This document shows positions 26,726 through 35,635 of a stretch of DNA of 64,000 nucleotides, in pieces. A program made the translations under genes and the position numbers. Position 1 is the stretch's first letter. Each line of letters opens with the position of its first letter. The DNA is from CAYRFQ01 sp964423615. GTDB lineage: Bacteria; Planctomycetota; Planctomycetia; Gemmatales; Gemmataceae. A model generated the notes under the pieces. The model had not been told where the DNA came from and ran no database searches. It saw only the letters and a program-made list of their open reading frames with translations. The stretch is from NCBI GenBank assembly GCA_964423615.1, contig CAYRFQ010000036.1, positions 3,394 through 67,393 of the forward strand. Direction: 5' to 3'.

Positions 26726-27316
26726 CTAGAGGATACCGGCCCCGAAGCTGTTTTCCGAACGGCCTTCTTCTCGATCAGCCTGTTGAGCTTCGTGGTGGGT
26801 GTGAACCGAACGCCCATTGTGAGCACTGTGGGTGCGGTAACCCTCGATTGGTTTCCCATCGAGACGGGCGACCAACGCACTGTAGGCATCCTCGTCGTAG
26901 TCGGCGTCGTAATCGTCATAGGTACAAATGTAACCCGGTTGTTTCGCCCGCTCGCTTTCTTCTTGGTAGGCCTTGAGCACGGCCGTTTGGATGACTTCAC
27001 GGCAAGCTGAATTGATTGGATGGGCGATGTCGGCGTGGAGCTTGGCACGACCATCGGCGTCGCGAGTCGCTCGGTCTTCGTCGAGTTTTGTTCCGCACTG
27101 GTTGCAAAAGCGGGCCCGAAGGTGATTTTTGCATCCACACTGTTGGCAACGATCGGTCAGCTTCCGACTCGGCATGGCCACAAAAGAACCTTTGGTTCCC
27201 TCGATGATCTTCAGATCACGAACGACGAAGGCATCGTCGAAGGTGACTGAGCAGAATGCCTGCAGACGTTCGTTGTTGTCTTCCATGAGCTTGATCCGGA
27301 CTTCGGTGATGACCAC
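26726..27316 (-). CDS. spoVG: SpoVG family protein with inserted zinc ribbon
   Basis: A SpoVG-type nucleic-acid-binding regulator, 196 residues, against about 85-100 in Firmicutes. The first part is canonical (VTFDDAFVVRDLKIIEG, then FVAMPSRKLTD at 46-55), and the closing element DIAHPINSACREVIQTAVLKAY is at 96-117. Between them is an extra segment with CQQC (57-60) and CNQC (71-74), a zinc ribbon. A long acidic and His-rich tail follows (about 120-196). The GTG start has AAGGAG eight bases upstream. The gene lies 158 bases downstream of ispE in the same direction, echoing the ispE/spoVG neighbourhood of Bacillus. Confidence 0.92.
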   Translation of the reverse strand: MVITEVRIKLMEDNNERLQAFCSVTFDDAFVVRDLKIIEGTKGSFVAMPSRKLTDRCQQCGCKNHLRARFCNQCGTKLDEDRATRDADGRAKLHADIAHPINSACREVIQTAVLKAYQEESERAKQPGYICTYDDYDADYDEDAYSALVARLDGKPIEGYRTHSAHNGRSVHTHHEAQQADREEGRSENSFGAGIL

Positions 27317-27474
27317 AGTTGAATCTCCTTTGTGTCTGTGGCACTATCTTGGAAGCAGGTCTCCTCGTCCTGGAGGAAACCTCGAGCACGTTGCACAACG
27401 CCAAATAGAACAGGCGTTGATTCCTCATTGTTGATTTCCATTGTGGTGAGGATGCCGTAATCTGGACTCAACCT

Positions 27475-28365
27475 CTACACCGAACACGTCCGCACCACAT
27501 ATATTTTTGACTTCGCAAGAAGTCCCTCGCCGTCCCGCAATTCTCTCGCGACCCTTTTGGCTTCATCAGGTCCATGACACAGCGCAAAAAAAGTAGAACC
27601 ACTACCGCTGAGCAAGTACCCTGCTGGGTTGGTCTCCGCAAGGTGACCTTTCGCCCGAGACAACACATCCGGGCAAACTTGCACGGCTGAGAGTTCGAGG
27701 CGGTTGTGTAATTCCCTGGCGATACTCTCAGGAGTCCCTTCTCTGACCGCTGCAAGCATTTTGGTCTCATCGTGTGGCACTTGCGGAACCACTAGTCGTC
27801 GATACACTTCTGCCGTTGATACTTCGACTGGCGGACACAAGAGAACCAACCACAAACGTTGGCTCAGTTTGATGGGTTGGACCTTTTCCCCTCTTCCTGT
27901 GCACCAGGCTGCTGGTGTGCGGAAAAAGAATGGAATATCACTTCCAAGTTCCGCACTCCATTCCACAAGTTGGTCAAGAGTCATACCCAAGTCCCACACC
28001 TCATTCAAGGCCAGAAATGTGGCTGCCGCGTTTGTCGACCCTCCAGCTAAACCACCCCCAATGGGGATACGTTTGGTCAGCGTGATGTCGATGCCTCGAT
28101 CGCACTTGGTCCGCTGGCGGACCAGGTCGACGACGCGGTGAATGAGGTTGTCGGGGCCGAAAGAAAGAGTGCCTGCATTACCCAGTAGGTGGGTTTCGCC
28201 CTTGTTCCCTTCCTTGAATTCGAGAGTATCATAAAGACTCACGGCAACCATCAATGTTGCTATTTCGTGGTATCCATCTGGGCGCTTTCCCAGAATTTCC
28301 AGGAAGAGATTAACCTTGGCAGGTGCCCAAACCACCAGTTTCTTTGGTAGTCGATCAAATATCAT
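27475..28365 (-). CDS. ispE: 4-diphosphocytidyl-2-C-methyl-D-erythritol kinase
   Basis: A GHMP kinase of the non-mevalonate (MEP) isoprenoid pathway that phosphorylates CDP-ME with ATP. The ATP motif PIGGGLAGGSTNAAA lies near residues 101-115, the N-terminal PAKVNLFLEILGKRPDGYHE is the substrate motif, and the third GHMP motif is LLSGSGSTFFALC near 252-264. The length of 296 is normal. The ATG lacks an evident ribosome binding site. It is upstream of spoVG and probably co-transcribed. Confidence 0.97.
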   Translation of the reverse strand: MIFDRLPKKLVVWAPAKVNLFLEILGKRPDGYHEIATLMVAVSLYDTLEFKEGNKGETHLLGNAGTLSFGPDNLIHRVVDLVRQRTKCDRGIDITLTKRIPIGGGLAGGSTNAAATFLALNEVWDLGMTLDQLVEWSAELGSDIPFFFRTPAAWCTGRGEKVQPIKLSQRLWLVLLCPPVEVSTAEVYRRLVVPQVPHDETKMLAAVREGTPESIARELHNRLELSAVQVCPDVLSRAKGHLAETNPAGYLLSGSGSTFFALCHGPDEAKRVARELRDGEGLLAKSKIYVVRTCSV

Positions 28366-28839
28366 CTGCGGGCGGCCGGATTGGAAAGGTCGGGAAGTGA
28401 TTTTCTTCCCTGAGTCGTGAGGTCACCCGATGAAATTCCTTTTCTCCGGGTTGGAGCAAGCTCCGTAGTCCCAGGTGTTAAAGCATAAGATGTTTAAGGA
28501 TACTATCCAACTTCGGGGTCATTCGTCAAGGGATCAATTTCTCCTTCTCGAAGCGATAATCCTAACTGATTGCGAGTCAGGACTTTGGCAACCTTACTCT
28601 GGCGAGGCAAACTGGGGTATTCGTTACGGATCAACGGAAGTCCGGCAAAAAATTGCATCCAAAAGGCAGGAAATTAGGTATGCCGTGGATGGGCTTGTCG
28701 ATTGTCGAGTCGAAACAAGGTCCTATACTGAGCTTCGAGTTTTAGGGGTTCGAGATAATCGCCGCTCCTGAAAGGGTGTGGCTCCCTGGAAACCTTCACC
28801 CAACAACATTTCTCTCCAGAACTTTCTCGGGACAAAATC
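28366..28839. other. divergent intergenic region, no gene supported
   Basis: 474 bases between leftward ispE and the rightward unknown gene at 28840. The open frame 28475-28771 shows no motif or ribosome binding site. Both promoters should be here; I cannot pin them down. Confidence 0.45.
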
Positions 28840-29310
28840 ATGCCGGTGTTTCAACGAGTCGATCACAAACAAGCTGGGCCTTATGCCCTTGGAATCCTCA
28901 TTCCCCCAGGACAACGCACGATTTTGATCATTCGTCCAAAATCGCTCCAGTATGATTTTCTGGCGATAAAACCGGCCGACGTTAATGCTGACGTGCCAAC
29001 ATTCTGCAACTTCGATCGAGACGAAGCGGCGGAACTAGCAAGGAAAGTCAAAACCTCCTTGGAGGCAGCCAGCGAAGATGTAGTCACGGTTCACGACAAT
29101 CCGTGGGGCGACGGATATGTCGCTTGGGTGTCGTGCGCAGAACTCTTGTGGATCCCTTGCCACCGAAGGCCCGGACAAGCGTACCAGGGAGCCTTGTTCC
29201 TGAGCGAGGACGAAGCCAAAGAAGTTAGCATGATCATGCGTCGGTGTTTTTGTCCGTCAGACGACGAAATTGGCCAGATCTACTTCAACACCCAACATTT
29301 CCATGGTTGA
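28840..29310 (+). CDS. hypothetical protein
   Basis: A 156-residue protein I do not recognise. It looks soluble and well structured, with no signal peptide or membrane helix. Visible features are an N-terminal YALGILIPPGQRTILIIRP and a Cys-containing middle (VSCAELLWIPCHR). It ends with a Cys near MRRCFCP and the tail YFNTQHFHG. It is preceded only by a weak ribosome binding site (GGGA) and stands just upstream of the ATPase operon, 326 bases away, on the same strand. Codon use and composition match neighbouring genes, which supports coding. Confidence 0.72.
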   Translation: MPVFQRVDHKQAGPYALGILIPPGQRTILIIRPKSLQYDFLAIKPADVNADVPTFCNFDRDEAAELARKVKTSLEAASEDVVTVHDNPWGDGYVAWVSCAELLWIPCHRRPGQAYQGALFLSEDEAKEVSMIMRRCFCPSDDEIGQIYFNTQHFHG

Positions 29311-29636
29311 ATCGTGTGTAAGCGATCACTAGACGGACCCAATCGTACGCCATCACGAGCGGTAGTTGCAATCACTCTGGTGAACGCTCAGCCTGTCATT
29401 GGATCGCCGTTTGTGCGGCTCGGACACACCAGTGCCTCGATTGTGTCCCGAAACCGCACACCGGAGCTCTTTCCTCTTTCTTGGAAGGCGTCCTGAGGTG
29501 AGAAAAACAAGCGCAAACGCCCATTCGAGAGCGGCATGGTAATTGCCCATCATTTTACTGTCGTGGAGACGGCATTTCAGAGTCAAGTCCCGAATGAGCC
29601 TATCGCCCAAACGGTTGTTTTGACTGGAACAAGGTC
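29311..29636. other. leader of the N-ATPase operon, no gene seen
   Basis: 326 bases before atpD. The open frame at 29536-29775 is out of phase with atpD and has no family features. The operon promoter should be here, but no clear consensus pair is visible. Confidence 0.45.
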
Positions 29637-31031
29637 ATGCGTAGCAACCATCGAGATCCGAAACGATGCCAGGGCAGGATTTCAAGCCTCCGGGGAAGCG
29701 TTGTTGAAGTGGATTTTCCCCATCGGCTGCCCCCCCTCGGAACTCAACTCGACACACTCACCGACCCGCGGGTGAGCATCCACGTTGTCGGGCACTTGAG
29801 TGAACACGTAGTACAAGGTATCGCCCTGCAACCGACACAGGGACTTTGTCGAGGAACCGCCGTCGACGACACGGGTAGCCCAGTGCAGGTGCCGGTTGGC
29901 AAGGCATTGCTGGGCCGGATGTTCAACATTTTCGGCGAACCGATCGATCGAGGCGAACCGTTACCTGCGTGTGAAAGGCGTTCCATCCATCGCCCACCGG
30001 TCCCGCTGACCCAACGGGTGACAAAGACGGAGCTTTTTCCAACGGGAATCAAGGCCATCGACGTGCTGGCACCCCTGGAACGAGGTGGAAAAGCCGGATT
30101 ATTTGGCGGGGCAGGGGTCGGCAAGACCGTCTTGATCATGGAGTTGATCCATAACGTCGTGGGACATCATGAAGGGATCGGTTTGTTCTGCGGAATTGGT
30201 GAACGGTGCCGCGAGGGCGAGGAACTTTATCGGGAACTGATCGACGCCAATGTTCTCGATACTTCGGTGTTGGTCTACGCCCAAATGAATGAGTCGCCGG
30301 GGACCAGGTTCTTGGCTGGACACGCCGCATTGACGATGGCCGAGTATTTTCGAGACGATCTTCGTCAAGATGTCTTGTTGCTCATGGACAACGTCTTTCG
30401 CTTCATCCAAGCTGGTTCCGAGGTTTCCGGGTTGATGGGGCATTTGCCATCCCGATTGGGATATCAACCCACCCTCGGGACTGAACTTGCAGCCTTGCAG
30501 GAGCGAATTTGCTCAACGACGAGTGGAGCCATTACCTCGGTCCAAGCCGTCTACGTCCCAGCCGACGACTTCACGGACCCCGCGGCCGTCCACACGTTTG
30601 GTCATCTGGCGACGTCGATTGTGCTTTCACGGAAGCGTGCGAGTGAGGGGCTGTATCCGCCCGTCGATCCGCTCCAATCTGGTTCGAAAATATTAGTACC
30701 TCCCGTGGTGGGACATCGACACTACAAGATCGCTCAAGACGTCCGCCAAACGATCGCCGTTTACGAAGAACTCAAGGACATCATTGCGATGCTTGGACTC
30801 GAAGAACTTTCACAGAAGGATCGCAAGGCGGTCCAACGTGCCAGGCGATTGGAACGATTTCTCACACAGCCATTCTTCGTGACTGAGCAGTTCACTAGCC
30901 GTCCTGGAAAAATGGTCCCCTTGGAAGAGGCTCTATCTGGGTGTGAGCGGATACTCAACGACGAGTTTGAAGACTATCCGGAACAGCAACTGTACATGAT
31001 CGGTAGCGTGGACGAGGCACGAAAGCCATGA
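29637..31031 (+). CDS. atpD: N-ATPase catalytic beta subunit
   Basis: Catalytic subunit of the F1 part, 464 residues. The Walker A motif GGAGVGKT is at residues 157-164, the GERxREG loop is GERCREG, and Walker B is LLLMDNVFRF. The N-terminal barrel starts at GRISSLRGSVVEVDFP, so the ATG at 29637 fits the family. It heads an operon of nine genes in the order typical of N-type ATPases (atpD-C-Q-R-B-E-F-A-G), which differs from the standard F-ATPase order. Its stop overlaps the atpC start (ATGA). Confidence 0.96.
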   Translation: MRSNHRDPKRCQGRISSLRGSVVEVDFPHRLPPLGTQLDTLTDPRVSIHVVGHLSEHVVQGIALQPTQGLCRGTAVDDTGSPVQVPVGKALLGRMFNIFGEPIDRGEPLPACERRSIHRPPVPLTQRVTKTELFPTGIKAIDVLAPLERGGKAGLFGGAGVGKTVLIMELIHNVVGHHEGIGLFCGIGERCREGEELYRELIDANVLDTSVLVYAQMNESPGTRFLAGHAALTMAEYFRDDLRQDVLLLMDNVFRFIQAGSEVSGLMGHLPSRLGYQPTLGTELAALQERICSTTSGAITSVQAVYVPADDFTDPAAVHTFGHLATSIVLSRKRASEGLYPPVDPLQSGSKILVPPVVGHRHYKIAQDVRQTIAVYEELKDIIAMLGLEELSQKDRKAVQRARRLERFLTQPFFVTEQFTSRPGKMVPLEEALSGCERILNDEFEDYPEQQLYMIGSVDEARKP

Positions 31032-31426
31032 GACTCAAAGTCCTGCTTCCCTCGCACGTTTTGCTTTCCGAAGAAACCCAGAAAGTCCTGGCGGAGGGCG
31101 AAAACGGATCCTTTTGTTTGTTACCTCGCCATGTCGATTTTGTGTCGGCCTTGGTCCCCGGGATTCTGACGTTCTTGGACTCCGATGGTGTGGAGCATTT
31201 CGTTGCTCTTGACGAAGGAATACTGGCCAAGTGTGGTTTTGAGGTCCTGGTCTCGACTCGGAACGCTATCCGAGGAGGGGATCTCGGGACCTTGCAACAG
31301 ATGGTCGAGGAACACTTTCGCCAAACGGACGAGCGAGAAAAGAAAACGAGGTCGGCAACAGCCCGCCTGGAAGCTGGGCTAGTGCGACGCTTTATGGATC
31401 TGAAACAACATGGCCCAGGATTCTAA
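31028..31426 (+). CDS. atpC: N-ATPase epsilon subunit
   Basis: Small F1 subunit of 132 residues that links rotor and catalytic head. The N-terminal beta-sandwich (MRLKVLLPSHVLLSEE, GSFCLLPRHVDFVSALVPGIL) is recognisable, followed by a helical tail. It overlaps atpD by four bases and atpQ by 17, so translation is coupled. GAGG lies upstream of the ATG within atpD. Confidence 0.93.
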   Translation: MRLKVLLPSHVLLSEETQKVLAEGENGSFCLLPRHVDFVSALVPGILTFLDSDGVEHFVALDEGILAKCGFEVLVSTRNAIRGGDLGTLQQMVEEHFRQTDEREKKTRSATARLEAGLVRRFMDLKQHGPGF

Positions 31427-31727
31427 CCACACTCCGAGCGAACCCGACCTCACCCAAGAGATGAGCGAGGTTGTCGGTTCCAAAGAAGAGAGGAAACTTC
31501 TGGCCCGAGAGGAGAAGTCACACACAATTTGGTTTGGTTTGGGCATGATGGGCGTCGTTGGCTGGTCCGTGGCGATTCCGACACTCCTTGGAGTGGCACT
31601 GGGTAGTTGGCTCGACGCCAAGACGGATACCGAAATTTCCTGGACACTCACGGGATTGATTGGCGGAGTCGTGCTGGGCTGTTGGAACGCGTGGTATTGG
31701 GTGAAAAGACAGAGCGAAAAACGTTAG
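31410..31727 (+). CDS. atpQ: N-ATPase AtpQ (AtpI-like) membrane protein
   Basis: A 105-residue protein with a charged N-terminus (about 40 residues) and two membrane helices (FGLGMMGVVGWSVAIPTLLGVALGSWL and LTGLIGGVVLGCWNAWYWV). It is AtpI-like, as is AtpQ of N-ATPase operons, a probable assembly or ion-related factor. It overlaps atpC by 17 bases. Confidence 0.88.
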   Translation: MAQDSNHTPSEPDLTQEMSEVVGSKEERKLLAREEKSHTIWFGLGMMGVVGWSVAIPTLLGVALGSWLDAKTDTEISWTLTGLIGGVVLGCWNAWYWVKRQSEKR

Positions 31728-31843
31728 GAAAACTCTCGTCCAATGAGTGAACAGGGACGTGGGATTGGCCACAACCCACATGGGAAATGGCCGTAACGAA
31801 AATGATCGACAGGTAACAGAGATCCAACAGAGGAGAATCAGTC

Positions 31844-32173
31844 ATGAACATCAACGCTGCAGAAATCGCTTTTTCCTGGCTAGCTGGTGTTGTATTGGCT
31901 GGCATTTATTTCGGTGGGTTGTGGTTGACAGTGAAACATCTGTCCGAACGAAAACAACCTTGGTTGTGGCTCATGGCCAGTTTTGCGATACGAGCGCCAC
32001 TTGCCATCTGTGTCTTCTACTTCGTCCTGATGGGCCCGCCATCATCGACGTTATCCCGATTGTTGGCGGCCATCATTGGTTTCTTGTCGGTTCGTGTCGT
32101 CATGATTTGGACGTTAGGCCCTCGCCCGGTCACGCGTTCTTCGAACCAAGCGAACAATGCTTCGAACGGCTGA
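31844..32173 (+). CDS. atpR: N-ATPase AtpR membrane protein
   Basis: A 109-residue protein with three membrane helices (AFSWLAGVVLAGIYFGGLWLT, SFAIRAPLAICVFYFVLM, LLAAIIGFLSVRVVMIW). Placement between atpQ and atpB is diagnostic of N-type operons, where AtpR is a lineage-specific component of unknown exact function. The helices carry arginines (IRAP, SVRV) that could interact with the rotor. GAGGAG precedes the ATG. It overlaps the upstream in-frame extension of atpB. Confidence 0.88.
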   Translation: MNINAAEIAFSWLAGVVLAGIYFGGLWLTVKHLSERKQPWLWLMASFAIRAPLAICVFYFVLMGPPSSTLSRLLAAIIGFLSVRVVMIWTLGPRPVTRSSNQANNASNG

Positions 32174-32183
32174 GGAAGGAAAG

Positions 32184-32939
32184 ATGTTTGGGGCACTCAT
32201 CGATGCCATTGTCTGGCCAGTCAACGTTGTTCTGGGTTGGTTGATTCCCTGGATCGGTTGGGAAGGGGTGGCTGTCCTATTCTGGACGTGGGGCGTCATG
32301 GCACTCCTCGTCGGGGTATCCTGGACAGTGACCAAAAATTTGCAAACGGGTCCACAAGTCAGTCGATTACAGAACGCCTTGGAAATCATAGTCGATGGCA
32401 TCCGAAAGCAAATTCGAGACATCAGTCCCGAGGGTGGAGACATCTACTTGCCGTTCGTCGGGACGCTGTTCCTGTACATCTTTTTTTGCAACGTCCTGAG
32501 CGTCGTTCCCGGATTCTATCCACCCACGGCCTCGCTCTCGACGACCAGCGCTCTGGCGTTGTGCGTCTTCGTGGCGGTGCCGTTTTATGGCATCCGAAAA
32601 CGAGGGCTGACCACATACTTGAAGAACTACATCCAGCCAACACCATTGATGTTGCCGTTCAACATCATCGGGGAATTCTCCCGGACGTTGGCTTTGGCAG
32701 TGCGTTTGTTTGGCAACATGATGAGCGGGACGAAGATCGCGGCGATTCTCTTGGCCGTGGTGCCACTGTTCGTTCCGGCCATCATGAACATCCTTGGGCT
32801 CTTAACGGGAGTCATTCAGGCTTACATTTTCGCGGTCCTGGCGATGGTCTATATCGCTTCGGCGACCCAAGCTCAGGAAGTGAGCTACCGCGATGAGCAA
32901 GTCTCGTCTTCCCAACGAGGAGCAATGAATCATGGATAA
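32184..32939 (+). CDS. atpB: N-ATPase a subunit
   Basis: Membrane stator subunit that holds the ion half-channels, 251 residues. The key arginine is in SRTLALAVRLFGNMMSGT near residue 180, and the C-terminal helices ILLAVVPLFVP and GVIQAYIFAVLAMVYI are typical. The ATG at 32184 is preferred over an ATG 27 bases earlier because GGAAGGA lies just upstream. The 3' end overlaps atpE by eight bases. Confidence 0.93.
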   Translation: MFGALIDAIVWPVNVVLGWLIPWIGWEGVAVLFWTWGVMALLVGVSWTVTKNLQTGPQVSRLQNALEIIVDGIRKQIRDISPEGGDIYLPFVGTLFLYIFFCNVLSVVPGFYPPTASLSTTSALALCVFVAVPFYGIRKRGLTTYLKNYIQPTPLMLPFNIIGEFSRTLALAVRLFGNMMSGTKIAAILLAVVPLFVPAIMNILGLLTGVIQAYIFAVLAMVYIASATQAQEVSYRDEQVSSSQRGAMNHG

Positions 32940-33210
32940 TGTCGGCTTGATTGCGACGATTTCGATAGCCACAGCTGGGTTGACGGTGGCCATCGGTTCA
33001 ATTGGCCCAGCTCTCGGAGAGGGACGCGCGGTTGCCCAGGCGCTTGCTTCGTTGGCGCAGCAACCCGATGAGGCGAACACCATCACTCGGACCCTCTTTG
33101 TAGGCTTGGCGATGATCGAGTCCACGGCCATCTACTGTTTCGTGATGGCCATGATCTTGATGTTCACGAATCGATATTGGGAGTACGTTATCTCCCTCAA
33201 CGGAGGCTGA
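32932..33210 (+). CDS. atpE: N-ATPase c subunit with two carboxylates
   Basis: Rotor-ring proteolipid, 92 residues, with two membrane helices. Helix 2 has the ion-binding IESTAIY (Glu63, Ser64, Thr65 and Tyr68), as in Na+-type rings. Helix 1 has GEGRA with Glu30 at the position where Ilyobacter has the Na+-ligand Gln. Two carboxylates are the mark of N-ATPase c subunits, reported to couple to Na+ in some species and H+ in another. ATG at 32932 overlaps atpB by eight bases. Confidence 0.95.
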   Translation: MDNVGLIATISIATAGLTVAIGSIGPALGEGRAVAQALASLAQQPDEANTITRTLFVGLAMIESTAIYCFVMAMILMFTNRYWEYVISLNGG

Positions 33211-33213
33211 CCG

Positions 33214-33978
33214 ATGAATTGGATCACGGTCATCTTCCAGGTCATCAACTTTCTCGTGTTGGTCTGGTTGCTCCAGAGATTCCTCTATCGTCCCATCATC
33301 TCGGCGATGGAAAAACGGGAGAAGGGACTTGCTTCGGAATGGGATGCGGCTCGTGAGAAACAACGATTAGCTGCCGAAACGCGGAGTTCGTTCGAAGCCA
33401 AGCAAGCCGAACTCGAGCATCGGCGGGAGGAGTTTCTCGCCAAGTCACGCACCGAAGCGGACGAACTGAAGGTTGAACTCGCCGAAAAAGCCCGGAGGGA
33501 AATCGAAGAACTTCGTCAGCGCTGGGCGGAATCGCTCGTTGAACAAAAGGACTCATTCCTCCAAGAAGTCCGGCAACTGACAGCTGAGGGTGCGTGTCGA
33601 GTGGCCCGAGAAGCACTTGCCGACATGGCCAAGACGCCGCTCGAGTCCCGCGTGAGCGAACTCTTGGTCGAAAAGCTCCAGGAACTCCCCTCCGAGACGA
33701 TCGACGAACTTAGTCGTCTCACGCGAGACGCCCAAGGTCGGATTCGCATTCGGAGTAGCGCGGAATTGCCAGAATCGACGCGTAATCATTTGACCACCGC
33801 CGTTCAGCAACACATCTCGGGAGTCCAGGCGATCGAATTCGAAACCGAGGAGGAAATCACCTGTGGGATCGAATTGTTGACCAACAGTCACAAGTTGTCG
33901 TGGACCCTGGATAGCTACGTCGATGGCATCGAAGAACGATTGGAGGACCTTTTGTCCCAACGAGCGAAGCACCAATGA
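33214..33978 (+). CDS. atpF: N-ATPase b subunit with delta-like C-terminus
   Basis: Peripheral stalk protein of 254 residues, longer than a normal b subunit (about 160). It has one N-terminal membrane helix (VIFQVINFLVLVWLLQRFLY), a long coiled coil (about 30-130), and a globular C-terminal half whose last strand pair (FETEEEITCGIELLTNSHKL then a helix) resembles the OSCP/delta C-terminus. The operon has no separate delta gene, so this protein probably carries both roles. It starts three bases after atpE. Confidence 0.9.
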   Translation: MNWITVIFQVINFLVLVWLLQRFLYRPIISAMEKREKGLASEWDAAREKQRLAAETRSSFEAKQAELEHRREEFLAKSRTEADELKVELAEKARREIEELRQRWAESLVEQKDSFLQEVRQLTAEGACRVAREALADMAKTPLESRVSELLVEKLQELPSETIDELSRLTRDAQGRIRIRSSAELPESTRNHLTTAVQQHISGVQAIEFETEEEITCGIELLTNSHKLSWTLDSYVDGIEERLEDLLSQRAKHQ

Positions 33979-34011
33979 TATGTCTTGTGAGTCGATCACA
34001 GGAGCTGTTCG

Positions 34012-35526
34012 ATGAGTACGACACCATCACTGATTCAACACGTTCGTGAGACGTTTGCCGACCTATCTCAGGTCGTCTCGACGTATGACCACCTCCTCCG
34101 TCCGGAGGAAGTTGGACAGGTCATCCGCGTCGGGCACGGTGTGGTCACCGCTCGGGGCCTTCCCGACGTGCGACTGAACGAGGTGGTCCGATTTCCCGGC
34201 AACAAATTGGGAATCGCATTCGACCTTCGCCGCAACGAACTCGGTGTCGTGCTCTTGGATCCCTCGGAAGGGATTGCGTCAGGGGCCGAAATTCGCCGGA
34301 CCCACAAGGTCCTCGATGTTCCGGTGGGAGAGGGCATCCTCGGCCGTGTCGTGGACGGAGTCGGTCGACCTTTGGACGGTAAAGGCGCGTTGTCCTTGAC
34401 ACACCGACTTCCGGTCGAGCGAGAAGCTCCACCCATCATGCATCGCGATCCGGTCACGGTCCCTTTACAAACGGGCATCAAGGTGATCGATGCCCTCATC
34501 CCGGTCGGAAAGGGACAGCGTGAATTGATCCTTGGGGACCGACAAACGGGCAAGACGGCGATTGCCGTCGATACGATATTGAACCAACGGGACAAGAACG
34601 TCCTTTGCATTTACTGCGCGGTGGGTGGGCGAGGCTCGGCCGTCGCGAAGCTCATAGCCGACCTCCAGAAAGCTGGTGCAATGGAGTACTCGTCGGTCGT
34701 GATTGCGACCGAAAACGATCCTCCCGGTCTCCAATATGTCACTCCCTACGCTGCCATGAGCATGGGAGAGTATTTTCTGGAGAAGGGTCAGGATGTCCTC
34801 GTCATCCTTGACGACTTGACCCGACACGCACGGGCTTATAGAGAACTCGCATTACTATTGCGCCGACCTCCTGGACGGGAAGCGTTCCCAGGAGACATCT
34901 TTTATCTGCATTCTCGGTTATTGGAGAGGTCAACCCATTTGCGATCGGAGTTCGGCGGCGGGTCGCTCACGGCTTTGCCCATCTGCGAAACCGAAGCCCA
35001 GAACTTGGCGGCTTACATCCCGACGAACTTGATCTCGATCACGGACGGACAGATTTATCTATCTCCGGATTTGTTCCAGAAGAGTGTCTTGCCAGCCATC
35101 GACGTTGGTAAGTCGGTTTCTCGAGTGGGAGGCAAGACCCAGCTTCAGGCGTTCCGACAAGTTGCGGGAGATCTCCGGCTGTCTTACAGCCAGTTTGAAG
35201 AGTTAGAGAGCTTCGCGAGCTTCGGTACACGACTCGACGACGCCACGCATAAAGCTCTCGAGCGAGGGCGACGAGTGCGCGAAGTGCTCAAACAGGACCA
35301 ATATCTCCCGCAAACGATTACTCAGCAGATCGCAGCTTTCGTGAGCGTCACTAGCGGTGAGTTCGATCCGGTCCCTACCGAGCAGGTGAACGCTCTCGCT
35401 GACCAGGTCGGTCAAACAGTCGAGAAACGATTCCCATCGCTTCGAGACCGGATCGAGGGCGGCGATCGTCTCACCGAAACGGATAAGGAGGCGATCCGAC
35501 AAACTGTTAAGGAACTCCGTGTTTAA
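34012..35526 (+). CDS. atpA: N-ATPase alpha subunit
   Basis: Non-catalytic nucleotide-binding F1 subunit, 504 residues. Walker A is GDRQTGKT at 175-182, and the alpha-specific SYSQFEELESFASFGT element is near residue 390. The N-terminal barrel (GVVTARGLPDVRLNEVVRF) is intact. CAGGAGC lies upstream of the ATG. A 7-bp hairpin follows the stop. Confidence 0.97.
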   Translation: MSTTPSLIQHVRETFADLSQVVSTYDHLLRPEEVGQVIRVGHGVVTARGLPDVRLNEVVRFPGNKLGIAFDLRRNELGVVLLDPSEGIASGAEIRRTHKVLDVPVGEGILGRVVDGVGRPLDGKGALSLTHRLPVEREAPPIMHRDPVTVPLQTGIKVIDALIPVGKGQRELILGDRQTGKTAIAVDTILNQRDKNVLCIYCAVGGRGSAVAKLIADLQKAGAMEYSSVVIATENDPPGLQYVTPYAAMSMGEYFLEKGQDVLVILDDLTRHARAYRELALLLRRPPGREAFPGDIFYLHSRLLERSTHLRSEFGGGSLTALPICETEAQNLAAYIPTNLISITDGQIYLSPDLFQKSVLPAIDVGKSVSRVGGKTQLQAFRQVAGDLRLSYSQFEELESFASFGTRLDDATHKALERGRRVREVLKQDQYLPQTITQQIAAFVSVTSGEFDPVPTEQVNALADQVGQTVEKRFPSLRDRIEGGDRLTETDKEAIRQTVKELRV

Positions 35527-35533
35527 CGTAGCA

Positions 35534-35550
35534 GGCACACTCCGTGTGCC
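35534..35550 (+). repeat. short palindromic hairpin between atpA and atpG
   Basis: GGCACAC and GTGTGCC around TCC, a perfect 7-bp stem with a 3-base loop eight bases after the atpA stop. No T tract follows, so it is unlikely to be a full terminator. It could tune the atpA/atpG ratio or be a copy of a dispersed palindrome. I see no second copy in the window. Confidence 0.5.
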
Positions 35551-35635
35551 GTCCGCCTTGGATTCGCCTTTCGAGTTGAGTGGCTCGTTGTCACTCGGGT
35601 CTCTTGTGTTGAGTCATTAATTCAGGACCATCACC

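Noticed and set aside
28475..28771. Plus-strand open frame between ispE and the 28840 gene
   Set aside because: No motif or ribosome binding site; it sits where divergent promoters are expected.
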